A stretch of 64,000 bases of DNA from JASSUD01 sp031963445 (GTDB lineage Bacteria; Pseudomonadota; Gammaproteobacteria; Burkholderiales; Burkholderiaceae): contig JASSUH010000001.1 in NCBI GenBank assembly GCA_031963445.1, positions 682,001-746,000 of the forward strand, given 5' to 3'. A program made the position numbers and the translations under genes. The notes under the pieces were generated by a model, which worked only from the letters and a program-made list of their open reading frames with translations, made no database searches and was not told the DNA's origin. Positions 53,071 through 62,000 of this stretch are shown here, piece after piece. Position 1 is the first letter of the stretch. Every line of letters starts with the position of its first letter.

Positions 53071-53084
53071 GAGCAGCAGGTTTT

Positions 53085-53226
53085 CCCCAAGACTCAGATA
53101 GAGGCTGTTGGGTCACCCCAACCTACGAATATCGACAAATCGTAGGTTGGGGTGACGCAGGAACCCCAACATGCCGACCAAGCACCTCTCAGCGCCTTCT
53201 GCTTAGAGGTCGTGAACAGATTCGTA
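53085..53226. repeat. A-family repeat, partial left arm
   Basis: TTGGGTCACCCCAACCTACG on the left and GTAGGTTGGGGTGACGCAGG then AACCCCAACATG on the right; ends GTCGTGAACAGATTCGTA. Confidence 0.7.
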
Positions 53227-53378
53227 TGAGCAGTACCCGATAACTGGCCGTCAGCTGTGGTCATTTAAGTACACTACGGTTTTTTCTCAAAGAAAATTTT
53301 CCTCGATTGGCAGACTGTTAGGTAATTTCTGATATATACATACGCCAACTTCCATTAACGCGATTTTCCAAAAAACTT

Positions 53379-54671
53379 ATGGCTTCTTTTGAATTTTTCG
53401 CTCCTTGTCCGCGTGGACTCGAAGCGGCTTTGGCGACCGAATTGCGCGAGATAGCGCAGCATGCTGCTTTAGATGCTCCGCTGCGTGTGGGAGCTGAAGC
53501 GCACGGCGGCGTGCATTTTAGCGGCAGCCTCGCAGCGGCGATGGCAGTGAATTTATATTCACGCATTGCGAATCGAGTTTTATTGCGCGTCGCTCAGCGC
53601 GCTTATTCGAATGAGCATGATATTTTTGCTTTTGCACTTGAGCAGCAGTGGGAGCGCTGGTTTACCGCACGCGAGACATTGCGTGTCGATGTGACGGCCA
53701 TTCACTCTAAATTAACTAGCCTGAGCTTTATCGCGCTGCGCGTAAAAGATGCGATTTGCGATCGCTTACGTGAGAAGTTAGGCGTGCGGCCAAGCGTTGA
53801 TACAGCGATGCCTGATGTGCGTATCTTCGTGTTTTTAACTGAGACGGAGTGCTCGCTTTATATAGACACCTCTGGTGAGCCGCTATTTAAACGCGGCTGG
53901 CGTTTGGATAAAGGTGCAGCACCGCTACGCGAAAATCTAGCTGCCGGTATTCTGCGCTTGACAGGCTGGCAGCCTGAAATGCCGCTGTATGACCCGATGT
54001 GCGGCAGCGGTACTTTCCTAGCTGAAGCGGCGCAAATAGCGTTAAAGATTGCCCCTGGCGTACAGCGACAATTTGCTTTTGAAAAACTCAAACCGCATAA
54101 CGCGGCTGCATGGAAAAAGCTCAAAGCAGCAGCGCTGGAAGAGCAACAGGCAGCGCGCTCGTTCGAGCATAAATTAGCTATTTTTGGCAGTGATATTTCT
54201 AACGATATGCTTGCCGCTGCACGTGCTAACTTTATGCGAGCTGGCTTGCCTGCGTTGCCATTGAAACAGCTTGATGCGCGCTCTATGACCCCACCAATCG
54301 ATAAGCCAGGCATCGTGCTAATCAACCCACCTTATGGCGAGCGAATTGAAGTTCGTGGACGTAATTCACGCGGTAAAGTGTTTACCGTTAGAGACGATGC
54401 AGCCAAGAAATTTCATCGCGACCAGCCAGATATGGCTGACGCTGAATTCTTCAGTGCCTTTGGTGATGCACTGAAACAGCGCTTTACCGGTTGGCGCGCG
54501 TTTGTTTTGACTTCAGATCGAAGCCTCCCCGGCCAAATGCGTTTGCGCGAAGCGCAAAAGACTCCGCTGTACAACGGTTCGTTGGAATGCCGCTTGTTCC
54601 GTTTCGATTTGATCGCTGGCTCTTTGCGCCGGCGCGCAGCTGAGACAGAACCTAATCAGACTGAATCCTAA
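53379..54671 (+). CDS. THUMP-domain class I SAM-dependent RNA methyltransferase (RlmL N-domain type)
   Basis: A 430-residue protein. The N-terminal half (about 40-160) is a THUMP RNA-binding domain and the C-terminal half a Rossmann methyltransferase with PLYDPMCGSGTFLAEAA (about 205-221) and the catalytic NPPYGER (about 313-319). This corresponds to the part of E. coli RlmL that makes m2G2445 in 23S rRNA; the RlmK part is absent, as is usual in betaproteobacteria. It ends 11 bp before mnmA, so the two RNA-modifying genes are probably cotranscribed. Confidence 0.9.
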   Translation: MASFEFFAPCPRGLEAALATELREIAQHAALDAPLRVGAEAHGGVHFSGSLAAAMAVNLYSRIANRVLLRVAQRAYSNEHDIFAFALEQQWERWFTARETLRVDVTAIHSKLTSLSFIALRVKDAICDRLREKLGVRPSVDTAMPDVRIFVFLTETECSLYIDTSGEPLFKRGWRLDKGAAPLRENLAAGILRLTGWQPEMPLYDPMCGSGTFLAEAAQIALKIAPGVQRQFAFEKLKPHNAAAWKKLKAAALEEQQAARSFEHKLAIFGSDISNDMLAAARANFMRAGLPALPLKQLDARSMTPPIDKPGIVLINPPYGERIEVRGRNSRGKVFTVRDDAAKKFHRDQPDMADAEFFSAFGDALKQRFTGWRAFVLTSDRSLPGQMRLREAQKTPLYNGSLECRLFRFDLIAGSLRRRAAETEPNQTES

Positions 54672-54682
54672 ATTTTAAGATC

Positions 54683-55777
54683 ATGGCAAAGCCCACAGTG
54701 ATAGTCGGCATGTCAGGCGGCGTTGATTCGTCGGTTACCGCCTGGCTGCTCAAACAAGAAGGCTACCAGGTCATTGGCCTTTTCATGAAAAATTGGGAAG
54801 ACGATGACGATGATGAGTTTTGCTCAACCCGGCAAGACTGGCTCGACGCTGTGTCAGTGGCGGATTTAATTGGCATTGATATTGAGGCAGTCAATTTTGC
54901 AGCAGAATACAAAGACCGAGTATTTGCCGAATTTTTGCGTGAGTACTCGGCCGGCCGTACTCCTAATCCTGACGTATTGTGTAATGCAGAGATTAAGTTC
55001 AATGCGTTCCTAGACCATGCGCTTAAGCTTGGCGCAGAATGCATTGCGACGGGCCATTACGCTCGGGTGAGGCAAACTACAGAAGGGCAATACGAACTTC
55101 TAAAAGCGTCTGACCTAACGAAAGACCAGAGCTATTTCCTACATCGTTTAAATCAAGCGCAGCTCTCTCGTTCTCTTTTCCCTTTAGGCAATCTAGCCAA
55201 AACACAAGTGCGTGAAATGGCTGCCCAACTTGGCTTGCCTAATGCACGAAAAAAAGATTCAACAGGGATTTGCTTTATTGGCGAGCGGCCTTTTCGAGAT
55301 TTTTTAAATCGTTATCTGCCGACCCAACCTGGTCCGATGAAAATGCCAGATGGGCAAGTCGTGGGCGAACATATTGGCCTCGCGTTTTATACGCTAGGAC
55401 AAAGAAAAGGTATCGGCCTAGGTGGCAGCCGCCAAGGAACAGGTGAACCTTGGTTTGTCGCGGCTAAGCACATCGCCGATAACACACTCTATGTCGTACA
55501 AGGGCATGACCACCCGTGGCTAACGAGTGCCTCACTTAACGCACAAAATGCGAATTGGATTGCAGGTACTCCCCCAGCTAACAACAACACACTGCACGCA
55601 AAAACCCGCTATCGCCAAACCGATGCACAATGCGCGCTCACCAACCTTGACGCAAACAACTTCACCTTAAATTTTGCCCAACCACAATGGGCCGTGACGC
55701 CAGGTCAATCAGCGGTGCTTTATAACGGCGACGTATGTTTAGGTGGCGGCATCATCGATTGCGTAGATGATCTCTAG
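54683..55777 (+). CDS. mnmA: tRNA-specific 2-thiouridylase MnmA
   Basis: A 364-residue enzyme that thiolates U34 of tRNA-Lys, -Glu and -Gln. The PP-loop GMSGGVDSSV is at 9-18. The two catalytic cysteines are visible in NPDVLCNAEIKF (about 99) and STGICFIGERPF (about 197). The C-terminal beta-barrel GQSAVLYNGDVCLGGG is typical. Length is normal. It follows the THUMP methyltransferase and precedes purB, as often seen in Burkholderia. Confidence 0.97.
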   Translation: MAKPTVIVGMSGGVDSSVTAWLLKQEGYQVIGLFMKNWEDDDDDEFCSTRQDWLDAVSVADLIGIDIEAVNFAAEYKDRVFAEFLREYSAGRTPNPDVLCNAEIKFNAFLDHALKLGAECIATGHYARVRQTTEGQYELLKASDLTKDQSYFLHRLNQAQLSRSLFPLGNLAKTQVREMAAQLGLPNARKKDSTGICFIGERPFRDFLNRYLPTQPGPMKMPDGQVVGEHIGLAFYTLGQRKGIGLGGSRQGTGEPWFVAAKHIADNTLYVVQGHDHPWLTSASLNAQNANWIAGTPPANNNTLHAKTRYRQTDAQCALTNLDANNFTLNFAQPQWAVTPGQSAVLYNGDVCLGGGIIDCVDDL

Positions 55778-55809
55778 TAAAGCGCTGTAGATTTTCTTGT
55801 CATCCATCT

Positions 55810-55853
55810 AAGAGCTTGCTCATAGTCTTTCTCAGCGCTTGCTGAGAGAAGCC
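55810..55853. terminator. Short hairpin with A-end remnant between mnmA and purB
   Basis: AAGAGCTTGCTCATAGTCTT resembles an A left end, followed by TCTCAGC GCTT GCTGAGA (55830-55847), a perfect 7-bp stem with a 4-nt loop. It may terminate mnmA. A TATAAT sequence follows at 55855-55860. Confidence 0.45.
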
Positions 55854-55899
55854 TTATAATCTGCCTGCTTTTCTATTCACCTATTTGATAAGGGTTGCC

Positions 55900-57300
55900 A
55901 TGGCTGCGCTTTCTCTTCCTTCTGCTGACTCTCTCGCTATGTTGACTGCGCTTTCTCCGCTGGATGGGCGGTATGCGCAAAAAACCGAGGCTTTGCGCGT
56001 ATGGCTTTCAGAAGCTGCACTGATTCGTCATCGGGTAGAGGTAGAAGTGCATTGGCTACTTGCGCTAAGCCGTTTGCAACTGGCTGAGCTGCCAGCTTTA
56101 TCTAGCGCTGCTGAAAATTTCTTATTGCAGCTGGTTGAGAATTTCAGTGTCGATGACGCAGCGCGCATTAAAGAAATCGAGCGCACGACAAACCACGATG
56201 TGAAGGCTGTTGAATATTGGTTAAAAGAATCAGTCAAAGGGCAGGCTGAACTCGAGAGCGCAAGTGAATTTATTCACTTTGCTTGTACCTCAGAAGATAT
56301 CAACAATACCGCCTACGGCCTCATGCTCAAAGGCGCACGTGAGCACGTTGTATTACCCGCTTTACAAAAATTGCAGACCCGCTTATTAGAGTTAGCCCAC
56401 GCTCATGCAGCACAACCGATGCTGTCACGCACGCATGGACAAACTGCAAGCCCCACCACCGTAGGTAAAGAATTTGCCAATGTGGCGGCACGCTTAACCC
56501 AAGTTATGGCGCGCCTGACAGAGGTACCGATACGCGGCAAGTTAAATGGCGCAGTGGGTAACTACAATGCACATGTATCGGCTTACCCTGAGTTGGATTG
56601 GGAAGCGATCGCGCAAAAGGTTGTCACAGAGCAATTGGGCCTTGAATTCAATCCGTACACCACGCAGATTGAACCGCATGACTATATGGCCGAATTATTC
56701 GATGCATTAGCGCGCGCGAATACGATCTTAATCGACTTAAACCGTGACATCTGGGGCTATATTTCTCTGGGTTACTTCAAGCAGCAGGTCAAAGCGAACG
56801 AAGTTGGTTCCTCAACCATGCCGCATAAAGTCAATCCGATTGACTTTGAAAATTCAGAAGGGAACCTCGGCTTAGCGAATGCGCTGTTACGACACTTAGC
56901 AGATAAATTGCCTATCTCGCGCTGGCAACGAGATTTAACTGACTCTACGGTGTTGCGTAATATCGGTGCGGCTTTCGGTTACGCGGTGCTCGCGTATGAC
57001 GCTTGTTTACGTGGTCTCAATAAACTCGAAGTCAATCCACAACGGTTAGCGGAAGATTTAGATAAAAGCTGGGAAGTCTTAGCCGAGCCCGTGCAAACAG
57101 TGATGCGCCGTTACAATTTGCCTAACCCGTATGAGCAACTCAAAGCTTTAACGCGTGGTAAAGAAATGAACCGCGAAGTACTTCATGCGTTTATCGAGCA
57201 ATTGAATATTCCACCAGAAGCAAAAGCCCGTTTGCTTGCTCTCACGCCTGCTTCATATGTAGGACACGCGGCAGAACTTGCGGCTCGTGTTAGAGGTTAA
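55900..57300 (+). CDS. purB: Adenylosuccinate lyase
   Basis: The ATG at 55900 has AAGGG just upstream and gives MAALSLPSADSLAMLTALSPLDGRYA; the 466-residue enzyme acts twice in purine synthesis (SAICAR and adenylosuccinate cleavage). The fumarase/ASL signature SSTMPHKVNPIDFEN is near 304-318, and the catalytic His-bearing segments (ERTTNHDVKAVEYWL, LSRTHGQTASPTTVGKE) are present. This is the long E. coli-type PurB. An upstream in-frame TTG at 55885 is less likely. Confidence 0.97.
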   Translation: MAALSLPSADSLAMLTALSPLDGRYAQKTEALRVWLSEAALIRHRVEVEVHWLLALSRLQLAELPALSSAAENFLLQLVENFSVDDAARIKEIERTTNHDVKAVEYWLKESVKGQAELESASEFIHFACTSEDINNTAYGLMLKGAREHVVLPALQKLQTRLLELAHAHAAQPMLSRTHGQTASPTTVGKEFANVAARLTQVMARLTEVPIRGKLNGAVGNYNAHVSAYPELDWEAIAQKVVTEQLGLEFNPYTTQIEPHDYMAELFDALARANTILIDLNRDIWGYISLGYFKQQVKANEVGSSTMPHKVNPIDFENSEGNLGLANALLRHLADKLPISRWQRDLTDSTVLRNIGAAFGYAVLAYDACLRGLNKLEVNPQRLAEDLDKSWEVLAEPVQTVMRRYNLPNPYEQLKALTRGKEMNREVLHAFIEQLNIPPEAKARLLALTPASYVGHAAELAARVRG

Positions 57301-57317
57301 CTAGCTCTTAACTACCC

Positions 57318-57476
57318 AAGAACCTGTTCACGATCTTCAAAAGTGGGTTGTGTTGGGGTTCCTTCGTCACCCCAACCTATAATTTTTTGGGCTTTTCATA
57401 GGTTGGGGTGACTCATTTAATTAAATACGGAACCCCAACACAACCCACTTTTGAAAGATCATGAACAACCTCTTAA
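57318..57476. repeat. A-family repeat, near-complete long palindrome
   Basis: AAGAACCTGTTCACGATCTT, then AAAAGTGGGTTGTGTTGGGG on the left match inverted copies on the right ending ACAACCCACTTTTGAAAGAT and CATGAACAACCTCTTA. The right arm carries the ATTTAATTAAAT insert. Confidence 0.85.
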
Positions 57477-57512
57477 AAGAAATAACAACTCGGGCTAGGC
57501 GAACGCTTACCA

Positions 57513-57875
57513 ATGACTAAATTGTTTTTACGCTACATTTCAGTTGGCATGTTTAACACGCTTATTCATTGGGCGATATTTGCCTTTTTGCTCAAATTTG
57601 CTGATACCTCTCAAGCGATTGCAAACGTTGCTGCATTTTGTGTTGCAGCAACGTTTAGTTTTTTCGTCAATGCAAAGTGGACCTTCGGCGCAGAGGTCAA
57701 TGTTGCGAGATATTTACTGTTCACTAGTTTTTTAGGGGCACTAGCTGCGTTAACAGGGCATATAGCCGATACGTTAAATATGCAGGGTTTCTTCACCCTT
57801 ATTGTATTTTCGACTATCAGCCTTTTTTGTGGCTTTATTTACTCTAAGTTGATTGTATTTAGGGGCGCAAAATGA
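57513..57875 (+). CDS. GtrA-family membrane protein
   Basis: A 120-residue protein with four transmembrane helices and the family pattern (RYISVGMFNTLIHWAIF, NVAAFCVAATFSFFVNAKWTF). GtrA-type proteins are thought to flip or help move undecaprenyl-linked sugar across the inner membrane. It overlaps the following glycosyltransferase by 4 bp (ATGA), forming a gtrA-gtrB pair. Confidence 0.9.
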   Translation: MTKLFLRYISVGMFNTLIHWAIFAFLLKFADTSQAIANVAAFCVAATFSFFVNAKWTFGAEVNVARYLLFTSFLGALAALTGHIADTLNMQGFFTLIVFSTISLFCGFIYSKLIVFRGAK

Positions 57876-58783
57876 AAATCTCTTTAGTTGTCCCTGTCTT
57901 TAATGAAGAAGACACGATACCTATTTTCTATAAAAAAGTTCGTGAGTATGAAGCGCTGAAGCAGCACGAAATTGAAATAGTGTTTATTAATGACGGTAGT
58001 CAAGACGCTACCGAATCAATCATTAATGCACTGGCTGTTGCAGATTCTCTGGTTATTCCTATTAGCTTTACGCGCAATTTCGGCAAAGAGCCGGCCTTAT
58101 TCGCTGGGCTTGAGCATGCTAGTGGAGATGCAGTGATACCGATTGATGTTGATTTGCAAGACCCGATTGAGGTCATCCCTCAGTTGATTGAGAAATGGCA
58201 GAAAGGGGCTGATATGGTTCTTGCCAAGCGCTCAGACCGCTTTGCTGATAGCCGCCTTAAACGCAAGACAGCGAAATGGTTCTACAAGCTGCACAACAAA
58301 ATCAGTCATCAAAAGATTGAAGAGAACGTCGGTGATTTCCGCTTAATGAACCGTGAAATAGTCGAAAACATTAAGCGTATCCCCGAGCGCAATCTGTTTA
58401 TGAAGGGGGTGTTGAGTTGGGTTGGTGGGAAAGCGGATGTCGTTGAATATACGCGAGCTCGGCGCTCAGCAGGAACCAGCAAATTCAACGGATGGAAATT
58501 ATGGAACCTTGCACTTGAAGGAATCACTAGCTTTTCAACGATTCCTTTACGTATGTGGACCTATATTGGTCTTGGAGTAGCAACCATCGCGTTTATTTAT
58601 GGCGCGTGGATGATCATAGACAAACTCGTTTTCGGTAATCCTGTGGCAGGTTATCCATCTATATTTGTATCGATATTGTTTCTCGGGGGAATTCAATTGA
58701 TTGGGATTGGAATACTTGGAGAATATATCGGCAGAATATATATAGAAACAAAGAGAAGACCTCGTTATTTAATAAAGAAATAG
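57872..58783 (+). CDS. GtrB-like polyprenyl-phosphate glycosyltransferase
   Basis: A 303-residue GT2 family enzyme (DPM1/GtrB type). The catalytic domain shows VVPVFNEEDTIP, VFINDGSQD, FTRNFGKEPALFAGLEHA and the metal-binding DVDLQDP; two C-terminal membrane helices (about 230-255 and 265-290) anchor it. It transfers a sugar, often glucose, to undecaprenyl phosphate for decoration of surface glycans. The third enzyme of a typical gtr set is not next to it; the acceptor is unknown. Confidence 0.92.
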   Translation: MKISLVVPVFNEEDTIPIFYKKVREYEALKQHEIEIVFINDGSQDATESIINALAVADSLVIPISFTRNFGKEPALFAGLEHASGDAVIPIDVDLQDPIEVIPQLIEKWQKGADMVLAKRSDRFADSRLKRKTAKWFYKLHNKISHQKIEENVGDFRLMNREIVENIKRIPERNLFMKGVLSWVGGKADVVEYTRARRSAGTSKFNGWKLWNLALEGITSFSTIPLRMWTYIGLGVATIAFIYGAWMIIDKLVFGNPVAGYPSIFVSILFLGGIQLIGIGILGEYIGRIYIETKRRPRYLIKK

Positions 58784-59024
58784 CCAAATTTGAAATATTT
58801 TGGTCTGAGTAGCTGCAACTACCCAGGCCCAGATTTAGTCAGAAAAAAATAATTAAAACGAGAAGTAATGTTGGGAACCTCTGCCTTCCTTTTTTGAATT
58901 TGAAGCTGCCGCCCATCGAACGTGACCGCGGGATCTCAAATTGATTACGGCACTTATCAGCCATGGCATTTAGCTTAATGCCTTCTAGGTTTTAGCGAAC
59001 ATGCAGTAAAAAGTAATTTCGTTG
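58784..59024. other. Gene-free spacer between gtrB-like gene and tamB
   Basis: Convergent spacer with a C-family end remnant (TTGGGAACCTCTGCCTTCC near 58871) and no gene. A weak hairpin CTGAGTAG / CTACCCAG lies near 58806-58828. Confidence 0.4.
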
Positions 59025-62000
59025 CTATTCATCACCTGCTTTATCAGCCTCTATTTTTTTAGATTTTTTCGAGTGTTTAAAAAGGCGGTTAAAGCGTCGC
59101 TGGAAGATTAAATCCAACCCATTTAATGTGCCGGTATGGGCAGCTAGTGACCAGCTGCGTGAGATTTGCCAGGTGAGTTTAAATAGATTCGCGCTCGTTG
59201 TAATGCCTTGTTCATAACCCAGAATCAAACGTTCATTGATGGCTTTAGCAACGTTTATCACTTGTGTGTCAGTCAGGCCGGCTTCGCTTTGACCGATAGA
59301 AAACTCGTCAAAGCCAATGGTTTTGGCAATTTTTTTGCCACCTGTGTTGCCTAACAGTGCGATTGCCGCATTCATTGTGTTTTGTTGGCCGAGGTTGGTG
59401 CCGCTGTTAACACCATGTCCAAATAATAACCAAGAGAGTTTGTCTTCATCAGATGTATTCGGTTCTGAATAGAGTCGAACTTGCGGCGAGCGTAGGGTAC
59501 CGGTGACTGCTACACCGGCTTCTACGGCTTGTTTGCGCCGCATCGCTAGGATGTTGATGCCAGGGTTATTGATTGGGCCATTAAACGTGAAATAGCCTTT
59601 TTCAATATTCAGTTTACGGCCAAAGGTTTCGTAAGTTGAGCCTGGTAACACTTTGACATCACCTGTGGCATGTAATGGTGCTTCAGGCACACTGGTCACG
59701 GTGAATTTGCCGCGTAAATCCAAATCGGCGCCTACGCCACGAAAACGAAAATCATTGCCAAGGTCAATACTTATATTAGCGGTTGGTAAGAATTTCCCCA
59801 CGGGTTTTGCCTCGCGCGAAATGGCTTTGCTAGGTGCTTGTGCCTGGTCGTTGGGATGTATGATTTTTACGTCTTCGCTGAGTTGAGGAGCATGTGTGGC
59901 AGGTAAATCTAAAAGTGCTTGATCAACCGTAAATGCGCCATCGATCTCAAGTCTATTGTGCTCGCCAGTATTGGCTATAGCTGCCTTCCCAGACAAAGAA
60001 AGCTGTCGTTCTGGCGTAGCAAAAAGTGCTAACTTTTTGGCTTCGATTTGAGCTGATATAGCAGGGTTTGCATGATCAAGTTGAATGCCTCCGCTGGCGG
60101 TGATCACACCGCTAGTGCCGTGAAACTCGACTTGCTTAAACGTAATGGTATTGTCAGATAAAGCGATGCGTAGCACCCCTTCTTTGAGCGTGACGCCTTC
60201 GTTGAGCAAGGAGAGGGCTAAATTATCTCCCGTTAGCATGCCGGAAAAAATGGGTTGGCCAATTTGCCCAGCTACGGTGAGATTGAGTCCAGCTTGCCCT
60301 TCTAAAATAAATTGTGGACCTAATAAACTACCCGTATTTCTTAAAGAAGGAAGGGTTGCGCTAAGGTTGCCTGCTATCGGCGTATGTTCTCCTAGCGTAT
60401 CGGCTAAGTTGAGCTGACCTTCAGTAAAAGTGAGTGGCAGTTGCAACGCAGTTTCAAAAGCACCCAGTCGGGCAGCATTCGCATGTGCTGTTAAGTTAGT
60501 CCGCTGACCATGCGTGAAATCAACACGGGTGTCGAGTTGGGTGATGCCAAGAGCAAGCGGCGCACCTCGACTTTTACTAAATGTAATATCGCCAGCGCGA
60601 CGTTTAAGCTGTAGATAGCCAGATGCGTTGGTATTAATTGCAAAATCCCAATCACTATCAAAAACCAAATCTGTTTTGATTGCAGTTAGTTTGGGAGCGA
60701 GTTGGCTAATTTGCAAAAGATGGTTTAGATCGACATTGGTTAATTTGCCAGTTGATTGGATATGGCCGTGGTCATAGACCAATTTGCGTAAATTGAGAGC
60801 GGCCTTCTCGATGTTTAAACGAGCTGTGTCTATTTTTAATTGCTGCGGCGCAGCGCTAATTGCAGCAGGCGCGCTGAGTTGTATCGCAGGTACGCCACGA
60901 TTGGCAAACTGGGTCAAGAAGCCGGTCCAACGAGTTTGCTCACCTCGATCAGTTAAGCCACCGCGTGCTGCCATCGTCAGTGCAAGAGGCATATTATGTA
61001 TTTGCCCCGTTGTATTTGCCGTCAAAGCGTGTTTCGCACGGGTACCTGTCAAATTCAAATTAAGTTCTGTTAAGGAAATGTCCGAGGTGGCTAGGCCATT
61101 CGCATGCATCGTCAAATTTAATGCACCGTTAGCGCCATCGCTTAATTCGGCTTTCCCTTGCGCGCTCGCTAAACGGTGTTTGCCAAAAGCAAGTGAACGC
61201 GCTTGATAGCTAGCACTAACGTGCGGGTGGATAAGCGTACCGCTGATGTCGCCGTCTGCTTGCAGTGAGCCGGCGAGACCAAAACCAAGTTGTGCAATCT
61301 GCGGCGCATCGATTTTAAAAATTAGCCTGTCTTCAGCGCGACCAAAACTACCGTGCACAGCAATTTGATTGCCGCCAATGGATAACTTCGCATCAGTTGG
61401 CAATAGGCGTTTTTTAGTGAACTGCAGCGTGCCAGTCCCAGTTAAAGGAAGACCACCATATTCACTGTCATGCAGCGCATAAATTGCTTTTATCGAAGGT
61501 TTGGCAAGTTTGCCTTCTGCGGTAAATGTGCCGCAGAGATTGGCTGAGGGTAGCCGCTGCCCTCGACTAGAGCGCGCCATCTGTCTTAATAATGACGGGT
61601 TAAGCAATGACAAAGGAGTGAAGCGTGCTAGCGTCATATCTAGCTTATAGCTCTCTGCCTTATCTTTTTTAAGGGTGCCAGCTAGCGTCGCGTGCCCTGC
61701 ATTTATCCGCACCATACTGTTGAAGGTGGTTTGTTTTGCTTCAGCGTTGACGGTTGTTTCGGTGCGCAACGCTAACTGAGGATCACTGAGTTTAAGCTCT
61801 GCCTGTTGTAGCTTATGCGCAAGTGAGAGGGTGATTGGGCCACTTAACTGAGTTTGGCGTAGGTTCTTGTTGAAGGCGTTCAGGTTGAGTTTGTCAGCGT
61901 GCAAATTGATCTGCCCGCGACCGTTGGTAAAATTACCGCTTCCTGACAGCGTAAGGTTTTTGAGAAGCCTTATCCGAAGTCCATCGAAGCTTTGTTTTTG

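Noticed and set aside
6641..57476. The repeated palindromes considered as a CRISPR array
   Set aside because: They are dispersed singly between genes, not regularly spaced with unique spacers, and no cas gene is seen.
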